Positions 39,801-54,000 of a DNA stretch of 64,000 nucleotides are shown here, piece after piece. This DNA comes from Antedon mediterranea (Eukaryota > Echinodermata > Crinoidea > Comatulida > Antedonidae), in assembly GCF_964355755.1 (NCBI RefSeq), contig NC_092675.1:10245312-10309311 (forward strand). The letters are read 5' to 3'. Both the position numbers and the translations under genes were made by a program. The notes below the pieces were generated by a model. The model was not told where the DNA came from and searched no databases. It saw only the letters and a list, made by a program, of their open reading frames with translations. Position 1 is the first letter of the stretch. Each line of letters begins with the position of its first letter.

Positions 39801-42800
39801 TAATAGAACCTTCTATGCATGTCAAGTACAGTAGTGACTGCATTCTTTACAAATATGTTTTTTGGGGGTTATCCACCTTCCCTTCACATTGCCGTCATAC
39901 ATAATGAAATCCTAAAACCTACATATTCTTAATGGTAAGATTTTGCCATTATTTCATCAGTTTTTACCATTGTAACAAACATATTTACAACACAGAAAGT
40001 GATGCAGTTAATTAACAAAAACCTAGTCCATTTAAACCTTAACTGCATTATCCTATAAGTCGATCTGTCTCACTGCTAAATGAAAATGGCACTTTCGAAG
40101 AATCAAACCTATTAATTAACACTAAAATAGGCCAAACAATCTAAAGTTTCAACAACAATCAACATCTACAAAGAGACTAAAAATGAATAATGACTGTAAG
40201 GATTCAATCAATCACCTTCCACTAACAATGAGAACATTGAGTTTCACCACAAAAATGATAATGACTGTATATATGTATGGTACTGCTAAAAATGATGAAT
40301 TTCTATGTTTTAACCTTTAACCTAACTGTTATAGAAAATTCTATAATTATACTGTACTCTATAAATATGTCATTGAAATAATCTAAATAGTTGTAGGTTA
40401 TTTATAATAAAAGCTGAGAAATATCTATTCACATATAAACTTTATTCTTTATTTCAAACCAACAGTGTAAAACACCAATAACAGGTTGAAAATAAATAAC
40501 TAAACTATAAAATATGAGCCAATATAATATATACAAAATGAAAAAAGATTATTTAAATAAGTTCATTATCAGTAAATGCTGAAAGAAACTCATCAAGAAA
40601 TTAAGTGACTTATCCACAGTGCTCACTGAAATATTTGTTCTAAATACCTTCAAACTACATAGCTAAAATTGTACATTATTGATTTCTTAAACTAATATAA
40701 AATTTAGATCACAAATTTACAGTTATGAAGATCATATTAATATTCATAAGAATTCATTAAAAAATTAATACAGTGGTGTGATCAGAGTAGAGCCCAAGGC
40801 TTGAATTTTTAATCATGTTTTTGTATAAAGATTGAATCTTCCATGCTAAAATCCGATACTAATTTTTTTCTAGTGCCGTATGGTATTAGTTCTACTTAAA
40901 ATGAATTGTCTAATAAAAAACATGAAAAATAAAGTTTAAAATAGGTTAAAAAGATAATCATTTCCACTCAAAAAAAAATGAAAAAAGGTTTATGTTTTCA
41001 CAAAAGACAAAACAAATGGTTCAATTCAACCTAAAACCTGGCAGCCAATATGACTATGTTTCTTTAAATTACAGGTTCTTCATGTCAATCCAATTTTTTG
41101 TCAAAGTGAATATTAAACTATTATGTAACAATAAAAATACATATTCAACAACAATTTTAAAAAGATCTTTTATCAAGGGGACAACATATCTTTAACGTCA
41201 GAATATTTCTATTTAATAGTTCTATTCATTCGTTCAGCTTTTCGTGACATTTTGAGAATGTTATCCAACGCAAGTCTGCATTCGAAAAGAAATGAAAAAT
41301 CTTTTGTGTGCTTGGTTTATAACTGCTCTACTTAGTGTATAATTGGACCAAATCTAGTCTTCAAAATTAATGAAAGCAGTGGATTAATTGAACAAAAGTT
41401 TATTTTACAACAGTGGATGTGTTTAATAAAACAAATAATGGTATATTTGTTAAATGATAAAGGATATTGGATTCATTGGAAGACTGCCTATTCTACTTTC
41501 AACTCATAAACATTCATCAGTTGTAAACTATTGACGAGTGCAGTATGATGCCGCAATACAAGTACAAAAAATGATCAGATTTTAGGAACTTCTGAAAAAC
41601 ACAGAATCCCTCAATCTATTTGGTAAGTATTATGTATTTCTCAGATTTTCTGCTAGTCTCTAGATTTTCTGCTAGTCTCTAGATTGTCTGCTAGTCTCTA
41701 GATTGTCTGCTAATCTCTACATGTTGTGCTAGTCTCTAGATTTTGTGCTAGTCTCTACATTTGTGCTAATATCTAGATTTTGTGCTAATATCTAGATTTT
41801 GTGCTAGTCTCTAGATTTTGTGCTAGTCTCTAGATTTGTGCTAGTCTCTAGATGTTGTGCTAGTCTCTACATTTGTGCTAGTCTCTAGATTTTGTGCTAA
41901 TATCTAGATTTTGTGCTAGTCTCTACATGTTGTGCTAGTCTCTACATGTTGTGCTAGTCTCTAGATTTTCTGCTAGTCTCTAGATTTTCTGCTAATCTCT
42001 AGATTTGTGCTAGTCTCTAGATGTTGTGCTAGTCTCTACATTTGTGCTAGTCTCTAGATTTTGTGCTAGTCTCTACATGTTGTGCTAGTCTCTAGATTTT
42101 CTGCTAGTCTCTAGATTTTCTGCTAGTCTCTAGATTTGTGCTAGTCTCTAGATTGTGTGCTAGTCTCTACATGTTGTGCTAGTCTCTAGATGTTGTGCTA
42201 GTCTCTACATTTGTGCTAATATCTAGATTTTGTGCTAGTCTCTACATGTTGTGCTAGTCTCTAGATTTTCTGCTAGTCTCTAGATTTTCTGCTAGTCTCT
42301 AGATTTGTGCTAGTCTCTAGATGTTGTGCTAGTCTCTACATTTGTGCTAGTCTCTAGATTTTGTGCTAATATCTAGATTTTGTGCTAGTCTCTACATGTT
42401 GTGCTAGTCTCTAGATTTTCTGCTAGTCTCTAGATTTTCTGCTAATCTCTAGATTTTGTGCTAGTCTCTACATGTTGTGCTAGTCTCTAGATTTTGTGCT
42501 AGTCTCTAGATTTTGTGCTAGTCTCTACATTTGTGCTAGTCTCTACATTTGTGCTAGTCTCTAGATTGTCTGCTAATCTCTACATTTTGTGCTAGTCTCT
42601 AGATTTTGTGCTAATATCTAGATTTTGTGCTAGTATCTAGATTTTGTGATAGTCTCTAGATTGTGTGCTAGTCTCTAGATTTTGTGCTAGTCTCTACATT
42701 TTCTGCTAATCTCTAGATTTTGTGCTAGTCTCTACATTTTCTGCTAATCTCTAGATTTTGTGCTAGTCTCTAGATTTTCTGCTAATCTCTAGATTTTGTG

Positions 42801-45800
42801 CTAGTCTCTACAGTACATTTTGTGCTAGTCTCTAGATTTTCTGCTAGTCTTTAGATTTTGTGCTAGTCTCTAGATTTTGTGCTAGTCTCTACATTTTCTG
42901 CTAATCTCTAGATTTTGTGCTAGTCTCTACAGTACATTTTGTGCTAGTCTCTAGATTTTCTGCTAGTCTTTAGATTTTCGGCTAGTCTCTAGATTTTTCT
43001 GCTAGTCTCTATTATTATTTATCTTTTATTGACAACTGGGGATAACAGTGTCCAACATGGCATACAAATAGTAGGTGATACAAGCATTAAAATAGCAATA
43101 ACAAACTTAAATAATATTTTCACTAACTTTAAGAACTTCATACATCGGATGAATATCAAGAGAAGGATTTAATGTGAAACAATATTTACTAAGTTTAGTA
43201 CTCGTGGATTCTAACACACGGTTACGAATTCTTGTTATATCATTATTACGATGATCAGGAATCTCTAAAATACTACAAACATAACGATAAAATGGAGTTT
43301 GAGTAAGTTGACATATTGACCATGCCAACATGAACGGGTCGTCATTCATATTCTCCCTTTCATTTAATATTTTATTAAAAACTAATATTGAACTAATGCA
43401 TCACAATTTACTTAAGATTTTTTCTACCCTAAAAACATACAGTGGATGTGCAGCTGATTCTACAGTATAAAGTTGCTATTAATTAAAGTAGTAAACATTA
43501 GTTTGGAAGGAAAGGGCCTGCCACAGCACAATACAACCTAACACATGAATGTAGATCAATTATTTCATGAGATTGATGTTTTGTTAAGTCTAATTTTGTC
43601 TTCAAGTTCATTGAGAAATAGATCACTTACTGAATAAGTGGTGTAATTGTATACAAATAATGAATGTTTATGAGTGAAATGGTACAAATAATTTCATGAG
43701 GTGAAAGCTGAATGGTCTAATATTGATCTTTATTTGATTTTGATTTTTAAGTTGATCGAACATGATCAGTCAATAACAGTCTCTTGTCGCTTGTGGTTGC
43801 TCACAAACAATTATTTATTATCGTGTAACTCAAAATCCTCCAATCAAATAAAAAGAATCTACTAGGTATGTTATCTATATATAAATTTACGTAAGGGCAA
43901 AATTCGGTAAATCTCGGTTTATTTCTAGAATTTCTACTCGATGGTATATAAAGTTGGTTCATACTTTCGGTACTGATTTTAACCATCTGATGTAACCCTG
44001 TTTACTAATTAAATTGAGTTAGGTAATTAGTTATTGACGATTAAAACGAATTTAGGTTCAACGATTTGCCCCAAATAGGGGTGTTTTTCGATCGTGGTAT
44101 ACACTGTCTAATGGATGTCCATCTTGAAAAATACCCGCCACAAAAATACGAGGAGGCTTCGCATTTTCCTATCTCCTCCTACGATAATTGTTTTTAATAG
44201 CTGAAAACTGGTTGAACAGCTAGAGTACAGCATCATAATGTTGAAGACAGGCCGATTTTCTTAAAAAAATACTATTTTGATAGATTTAATATACGATTAT
44301 ACAAATGTATTGATTTGCGATGAATGGAACATTCCAATCTCTGTTTCACAAGTGTCTATTCCCTCAGGCGTCGTAAAGGCAAGTACAGCACTGTATACTC
44401 GAAATTCGATCCATTTTTGTTTTCAATCTGTGCTGCAGAGGTTGGATATAATTTTTTTTTAAACGGATAATGAGCTAGCGTTTTCACTCGCCGTATATTA
44501 TGTACAAATCTTTATTATTGCAGTTAAACCACCCACATCATCACCTTTCCCTCACTGGCATGAGTAGCGTTGTAAAACCAGTAGAGAATAGGCCTACGGT
44601 ACATCACATGCCCTAAACGCAGAACAACTTTGGTGGGTAGGGTAGGAACCAACTTAAGTATGAATTGGCTCTAAGAAACAATTGAAAACCATTAGGCCTA
44701 CTAATTAAGTTGAGTTAGATAATTTAATATTTATTGACGATTAAATCGAATTTATGATTTTCCCCGAATAGAGGTGGTTTTCACAAATTGTTTTACATTA
44801 TATTATAAACATATACACGTCGTAGTGATGTATCGTTACATGTGCTGTACTATTTCAATCGACTAGGACGGTGATAGTTTCAACAAAGTATTACATCGCA
44901 ATGTTTTACTGTGTTTAGTGGTATATTATTTGTAAAACATGAAAGCAATTAATATTTCGTTACTAAATGGATAAAGAATATATTTTAACATTGTTCCTCT
45001 TTGCACCCATCCTCTTCCCCATCCCTCAACCCTAATGTTACATACAAAACACAAATTAAGTTTTTTTAAATTTGACTTAAACAATTGGTCTTATTTTGTG
45101 ACAAGTTTCTCTTTCGGAAGTAATAAGGTGCTAATTTTAGTTGAGTACATAAATCACAGTGTCTATTTATTCGTTCCTGTACACGACATGTATTATTGTC
45201 CTGCGGTACGTACATTTGAAATCGCCAGTTTTTTAACGCTGAAATTATTATGTATTCGAGAACCATCTGTGGGCACGACCTAGATGGTACGCGAGCGAAG
45301 CGAGCGTACCATCTAGTCTATATATAAATTTACGTAAGGGCAAAATTCGGTAAATCGCGCCTTACTTCCTGAATTTTTACTCGATGGTATATAAAGTTGG
45401 TTCGTACTTTCGGTACTAATTTTAACCACCTGATGTAACCCTGTTTACTAATTAAATTAAGTTAGATAATTAGTTATTGACAATTAAAACGAATTTAGGT
45501 TCAATGATTTGCCCCAAATAGGGGTGTTTTCCCGATCGTGGTATACACTGTCTAATGGATGTCCATCTTGAAAAATACCCGCCACAAAAATGCGAGGAGG
45601 CTTCGCATTTTCCTATCTCCTCCTACGATAATTGTTTATAATAGCTAAAAACTGGTTGAACAGCTAGAGTACAGCATCATAATGTTGAAGACAGGCCGAT
45701 TTTCTTAAAAAAATACTATTTTGATAGATTTAATATACGATTATACAAATGTATTGATTTGCGATGAATGGAACATCCCAATCTCTCAGGCCCTGTTCAG

Positions 45801-48800
45801 ACCCATGGCGTTAGACCGTTTTAGCGTACGACGCTAAAAGAATGTGTGTCTGAACAGTTGGGGATTAGCGTACAACGCGTCGTACAACGGTTGTAGCGTT
45901 GTAGTGGAAAACGGTTGATAGTACCGTTTTAGCGTGCGACGCTACTGTAAGTCAACGTTGTATCCAATCAGAACGTTTCCTGTTATGACGCGAAACAAGG
46001 TTTGACCTAGGCTGACATCTTGTATCGTCACTGTGTGTAATGGATTTCAATAACAAAAAGGCCAGAATAAATAAGGCCTAACTACACTACAAATACAACT
46101 GTTACAAAGGCTACAAACTATTATCAACTGATTACCATTATATTTTCTAACAAATGACATAAATACATGCACCTTGTATTTAAACATAGGGACTACGATC
46201 CCATCTGCTTTTAGGCCTAGCTAGGCCTAGAGCCATTCACGCATTTCATTCAAACTAAAAACTAGCGTGGGACATCAAGTCACTCATTGATACAAGGCAG
46301 ACTAGACTGGACAAGTTTAATGCTGAAACCCCCTAACTCCTAAAAAAGATCAGTAAACAAACAAGGGGAGCTGTGTCCCTTTTATTAGCAAGTTAAGGGT
46401 TATTTTCAACCGACTGGACCAAAGAATATATATCTTTGACTGGACTGGATAGACTAATCACAATCATTTTTTTCTTCATCATTATTACGAGGCCTGCTTT
46501 ATTTTCGGTGACTACTTCTTCGCATGCAGCTAAAGTAAAATGACGTCACGTTAAAGTGTGTCGTCACAGAGTCTCATGCATATGCAAAAGAAATGTTTTC
46601 TCTCTGCTTCTTGATTGCGCGATGATGATTTTACAGAAGTAATTCCCAGGGTGCTAATTTTAGTTGACTACATAAATCATCGTGTCTATTTATTCGTTTC
46701 TGTAAACGACAGTGTATTGTCCTGCGGTACGTACATTTGAAATCGCCAGTTTTGTTACGCTGAAATTACTGTGTATTCGAGAACCATCTGTGGGCACGAC
46801 CTAGATGGTACGCGAGCGAAGCGAGCATACCATCTAGTAAAAATAATTATATTAATTCTGAAAAACATGCTCATTAGCCTTTTTTGCAAACAATTCTTAC
46901 ATAATTAGGCCAAAAAAAAAAAAATAGTTGTCATCCGCCGCCCCTAATTTCGCCAAAAATTTGGGGCGGAGATAAGAAAAAGTTTTTTTTTACGTTGAGG
47001 GCGCTTTAAAAAAAAAAGGTTTTTTATGATTTTTTTGGGCCGAAAAGGTGTAAAAATCGAGTGTGCGAGGATGAAACAATAAAAATAATAACGTAGCGTA
47101 TATTTCGGTGTATAATCGCACTTTTGACACGCAAATTTAACCTCTAAATTAAGGGTGCGTCTTTATACACCGAACATAAATGCCTCAACACACAGATATC
47201 GCCACCTCGTTGGCTAGGCCTGGGCTTTTTAAGGTAAGGCCTAGGCCTATTAGTATTACTAAAGTCTAAAGAGAGGCCTAGCCTAGCTACAGTGTACTAG
47301 CGTAACAGCAACCTGCTAGTTTTCAAGGCATTTTAGCGTGATTTTGAACTAAATATGATGAAAAGATTTGTTCATTATGGAGCTGTTTTAGGCGCTCCGA
47401 TAAAATTTCATTTGTAAACGTTTACGATTGGAATAGTATTATAGTTATACGCACGACCGTCGTACCCATAGCGCGAGCGAGCCCTTCTTGGCAACCACAT
47501 TGTGTACACAGTATTCGACTAGTATCTCCAGTTGATTATAGCAAGACCTAGCGTACACACTTCTAGGATACATAGATACTAATCGAATACGATTGTCCGT
47601 GAAAACGTGCGCCTCTCGATAAAAGGATCGAGCGATCGAGGCTAGCCCACACACACGTGCGGTCATGCACTCAATGTTGCGGGTGCGAAACTCATGAATA
47701 ACAAGTTAGAAAGAACTGACGGAATGGGGGACTTCCCTTCTTGTTGAGGCTGGGCGCGGCCGTCTTATACATCGACGATATACAAAACACCGATATTTTA
47801 CTCTCAGTTAGGGGGTGCGTCTTATACACAGGTGCGACTTATACACCGAAATACACGGTACACTAACTTCTAAAATATTTAATTAGGCCTGCTAACAACG
47901 ACCTACTGTGTAGTAGTAGGCCTAGCCTAGGCTAGTTTAGACACAGGGCCTAACACGCCCAAAACAGAATTAAAGTGTGAACCAAATTATGAATAGATGT
48001 TTGAGCTCGTTGTTTTATTCAGTGTGTTTTGTTACTCTCAAATTCGCGTACAATTAACAGAGAAATTAACATTAAAAAAACAAAAACAAAAAACAAAAAC
48101 ACTTTTTTCCACCCGCCCCCACCCCCCCCCCCCCTACCAAAAAAAAAAAAAAAAATTTACAGCAAACAAACAATTTTTTTTTTAGGCCTTACCACAAAAT
48201 AGATTTAAATGAAGTAGAGCAGACCGTATTCATTAATTGTTGATTGTGTATAATCTAGGAATTTTGTTTAAATAACAACAAATTATTTAATAAATTTCAT
48301 TAGATACTAAATAATATCACGTCATTTTAGACCAGGTGTCTCTTTTAAAGACATTCAATATAATCTATTTATGAAAAAAATATTGAACTTTAGGAATTAT
48401 TGAATAATTACTACACTGGCCATTATTATAATATTCACTATGATAATAAATTATTTTGCATAAATAATTAGAAAAGGCTTACAATACGAGTCATTATTTT
48501 TAAACAATTCATTACTTTAAACTGGTATTGTTTCTATTTAGAGTAATAATGTCAATAATCCATAGACACACAGTAATTTCCATATGTAAAACAAAATATA
48601 ATACATTTTTAATTTGTCTTTTCCAAAATCCTATCTCTATTCTTCTAATATCTGACTATTAATAATCAATACATATAAAGTGCATACATAAAGTGCATTA
48701 TTTTGTAACTGATGTATTTTGTAATAATATTCAACTTTTATTTAAAAATCTTTTATATTACATAATTCATATCTTATTGTTATTATTTTCAAGACCTTTT

Positions 48801-51063
48801 TTGTCTTCTACATTTATTATTAAACCAGGTCGTTGTTGTAAGAGTTGCCGTCCATTGTACAATGTACACAATGAAGTTTGATGGTACTGTAGGTAAATAA
48901 ATGAGGTGAAACAAAGTAGTTTAAAGATGGAATTCTTCAACTAAGTTGATGCCATCTATCAATTACATTGTAATAAGTTTGTCATGTTTAAATAGCTTAC
49001 AAAGCATAGAAGATACATCACTATCAAGTAGTAGGACAAACAGCCAGACGCTATCCAGTTGTATTTTAATGCAATAAGATACTGTATTGGTGGATATTTT
49101 CTATATTTCAAATTTTCTTATTCAGATTTTTATTCTTATGTAATTAATTTAATTTTTTTGGTTTTTGTTTTTCTTTAACCTTTCCGTTTTTGATGTATTT
49201 TGTGTATTGTATCTGTTCTGAGGGTCCCAAATGATCCAGATGCTGGATGGATCACCCTCATTTAATATGGTTAAAATAAAAAATAAAATTAAAAAAAAAC
49301 AATGTTACTTTGTTTCTTCTATATACATGATTGGGATTATTATAGGCCATGTAAATATTTGAATGTGTCTAAAAGATGATTACCATTTGGAGGATTTTAA
49401 ACGTTATGAATTCCCGAAGACCGTGAATATATCGCCAATAAATCATTAATTAGTAATTATTTGCCTTTATACTCGGGGATTTAAAAAGTTATATTTCACC
49501 TCTAAACAGGCAATAAATATAATAAACATAAATCAATATTTTTTCTATACAATAAAAAAAGGAAGGAGAAAAGTTAATACATGTGGATAATTTATACAGC
49601 AAATAGACATTAGGAGTTGTTTTATTATCTGTAATTCCGTTTATGAAGGTTCTGTAACAAGTACGGCAAAGCTTATTAACACTAACATTTTACAGCATTA
49701 GCATCCCTGGAGAGATGTACAAGTTTAATTGTTGAGAGAGACAACCTAAATACTAATGTAGTATTACTGTTTTGTCATAGGGACATTGTTGAATATGTCT
49801 TCAGAAAAATTTTAATTCATCTAGAATTTATAATGCAATTTCTTCAAGGTTATTAATAAAAGTAGCTAATAGTTACACAAATAAATAATTTAATCAATAT
49901 TTTAAAAAATTAAATATATAATATTAAAATACTAACCTACAACAGCGGAACATGGGGTTTAACCAAAGAAGAGGAAACTAAATTAGATACATCATAGACG
50001 CCAATTAAGGCATATATTAAGAGTTTTGCATCCACAAAGGATTTCTAACATACATTTGTATATAAAAGATGCAACGCACGACCCTTATCTTTAGAAATCG
50101 TCGAAGCGCGATGGAAGCTTTTCGGACATATTATTGAGACAAGATAGGAATACACCAGCAAATCTGGCCATAAAGTTCTAGTTTACAAACACAAAACACA
50201 AAAAATACAGAGGTAGGTCTAATGCACACTTCCAGTTACTTTAAACAATGACATAAAAAAGGTGAACTCCCCTAGCATGATGAGGCTGGAGACAATGAAA
50301 GATGTTGACTATTTTAGAAAGTTGGCCAACAAACGAAAGGAATGGAGAAATCTGGTACAAAGACTAATAGTAGAGAGGCCAAATACACAAAAGTCCTCTA
50401 TAAAAAGTTTGGGGGGCATTTTTTGTTAATAGCAGGCAACCATGTTGAATGTATCCTTTGTGGGGTGACAAAAACGATAGGGGTGGATGCCATCTTCAGT
50501 TTTGGGTTTTAAGGTCAGTTTATGTGGTCAAGAGGTCAAACAAGGTCAAAATATAGGATTTTTTTTTATTCACGGAAAATCATCTACATCATCAGATCTA
50601 TCCAAAAAGGTATATCTGAAGATCAACTGATGCTTCATATTATAGTAATTATGAGATAAACATTTAATTTTACACATAAAAACATAGGAAATTAAATATA
50701 AAAGTGTCATTTTCTCAAAATGTTGTTTTCACATATTTCTGTAAAGTACACACAGTTTTTTAATAGGCTTTTCCCAGTCATTGTAAATTTGTCTTTTTCA
50801 TGTTGTCCACCAGTCATCGTTTTGATTTTTGTCGGAAAAAATAGGTCAAGTGTTATATGTATGAAACGCCATATGTGCCAAAAGATTGGTCTTTTACTAT
50901 AATATTAATATTACCTATAATAATTAATGTAATACAGTAATATTTAGAAATTTGTTTTTAGAAAAATTATTAATATTACCTATAATAATGTAATAATACT
51001 TAGAATTTGTTTTTAGAAAAATTTCGAAAACAGAGACCCCCTATATGAACAAGTTTTTATTGA

Positions 51064-51096
<33 letters not shown>

Positions 51097-54000
51097 TGAA
51101 CACTTTCATATTTAAATTTAAAAAATAGCTTAAAATAATAACACTTTCTTATTAATAGTAATACACAATATAAATAATAACACTTTTTAAATAATAATAA
51201 TATATAATATACATTTCTCTTAAGAACAAACTATAAATAATTTCATGATGTAATAAATATAAATCTACTTTTTCTTTTTTCTTAAAAACAAAGTCTATAA
51301 ATAATTTGTTGTCAATTTTTTTTTTTTATAACATATTTCAACTAAATAATTTAATTAAACATAAAACTTTCTTATTCAAATATATATTTATAACTTACTA
51401 AATAAACAGATCATAAAAGTGTATAAATAATTCAGGATTAAAAAACATATTATAAAAAACAGTACTAAGTCCTTTTTTTTTTAATGCAAAGTTACCAGTC
51501 AATAAGTTCATGTTTTTCCTAGAAAGGACTCCATTTGTTTAAGTAAGTATGATGCTCCCCTTTGGTTTTCAAAATAAATTCTTCTTGTTTAACGTGTAAC
51601 TTAATCTCATTCACGAATCGAACAATATTGGGCTTAATTTTTCTCATTTTACAGCTATATATGTAGTGTCGACAAATTAGTAAAATAGTATTTAGGGCTT
51701 TAAATGGTTTTTTTCTAACTCCAAAAAGGCATAATTCGGGGTTGATAATTACATTTATATTAAAATATGATTTCAACCATTGTTTAATCTTTCTCCAAAA
51801 TATTTTAATTTCACAGCATTGTGCAAAAATATGTATTAAGGTTTCTGTTTCTGCTTTACATAAAGCACATAAAGGTGAGTCAATTTTCCCAATTTTATAC
51901 AAAAAGGAGTTATTACCTAAAATTCTATGCACAATTTTATATTGAAACCAGATTAGTGGTGTGGACATAGTAAGTGAGAAAAACATGGTATTAATAATTT
52001 CCCACTCTTTATCAACATATAAAGTATCCAATGCCTTCTCCCACTTAATTTTAGCTTTCGATTGTTTTTTTCTAGAGTTGATTAGAGTATTATAAATTAG
52101 CTTTGATCCTTTTTTATTTTTTATTACTACGCTAAGGTTAAAAGGTAGTAGTGGGCTATTTATTTTTCCTTTTGGAGAAATTTGATATAAAGACGTATGT
52201 TGTCTGACCGCATGTATTAGGCCTTCATATTGAAGAAAGTTGATGTTAAGATTATGACGTTTACTAAGTTGTTTTAATGGAGTTATTCCATGTCTATCAA
52301 CTAAATCATTTATAAAATTCACCCCATGATTACTCCAGTTTTTATAATAGATACTTTCTCCGCCGACTTTAATATTATCATTCATCCAGAGTGTTTGTCT
52401 ACATATCGATTCGGTGCTCATAGGAGTGTTGTGTTTCACAAATACGCACCACGCCTTTATTACATCCAGCCAAAATGCACTAACCGTCTAACCCACGTGA
52501 TTTTTACCGATTGAATATATGCGTTTATATCGACCATTCGTAAGCCTCCAAATTTATTTTCTTGTATAAGTTGATCTCTGGATATTCTATCTATTTTTAT
52601 TGAAGTTTGTTGTTTCAAGAAATCTCGAAAGAGAAACCTGGGTATCGAGTCTTTGCTTTCAAAAACCCTAACTATTGGACTTTATCAAGGTTGGAAGGAG
52701 TGGTAATTGGGGACTTCTTCTTGAGGCCTTCGCATCTATGCTATCATGGCTGACGGTGATAACAAATATAAAACTCCTTAAGTAATTAAGAAGTCCTTTA
52801 TACACATGGATAAAGACGGTTTTAACGTTATTTACAAACATTACGTTACGTACTGTGTCCAGGTATGAAATCCATTTCTCCAAAAAGACATAAACGCACT
52901 TGAAGAGGACAACGTCATGCGACAAATCAAATTCCAGCTATCTATTCTTATTCATATGAAGATTGTTTAAAGTTTCTTGGCCTAACAACCCTGTATGACA
53001 GACGAATTCATGGTGACTTGATTGAAAATTTTCAAAAGATTTCGAGGGTGTAGCCAAGGAAGACTTCCTTCAAATGAGATGCAATCTAAGCAGAAATACA
53101 CGAGGACATCAGCTTAGACTTTTTAAACCTAAACTTCACAAAGGACTGATAGGAGATCCACTTTTTCACAATTAGTAATTATATATTTTAATAGTTTGCC
53201 AACCAAAGTCGTCATTTCTGAAACTACCAACACATTTAAAAACCGATTGGATTCGTTGTAGAAATGAGGTTAAAAGGGTAAACAAATTTACCTATCTAAA
53301 CTATCAGAACCAATATTCTAAACACTGAGTGGATGATTGATCAATTCAAAATAGAATCATTGGTATAACATGAAACGCTGTTAAATTCATTGATAGGTTC
53401 TGCATGACATAGTCAGACTGATCACGAATCACACATAATACACAATATTCTTTCGAACTGACAGATGATAAGGAAGATCTTATATTTAAAGTAACAACTT
53501 ATTGGAAGAAAAAAAACAGTAGAACTTAGAACTTCATGAGCCACTGAGAAAGCATCGCTCTAAACCTTTGCGGATTTCTATAAGGCAACAGTTTCGATAA
53601 AGTATATAAAAACTGACAGAAAATCTGCTGATCAACCATTGGAGTATGATCATAGCCCAATTTTAATATCTTTAACCAAATATGACTTCACATATCTTGA
53701 TGGATGGCGTTGAAATACCGACAGATGTTCCAGAAGAAAACTTACAGTAAAAACATGATGGTCATGCACTATAGGATGCAGTAAACATGGCTGTAAACAT
53801 TTGGTGACTATGCAAGTATTTATTCAAGTTACCTAGATATTTCATCATTTTGTTGTATTTGATCATTACATTGGAAAGGGGTGGATAAAAGCAGTGACAC
53901 GATTGAAAGGATAGTCCCAATGTACTAATCTGTACTTCCGTATGTGTTTTGGGCCACACTCATCGGTTTGAAGGAGAACAAATATCACAAAGTTTTTAGA

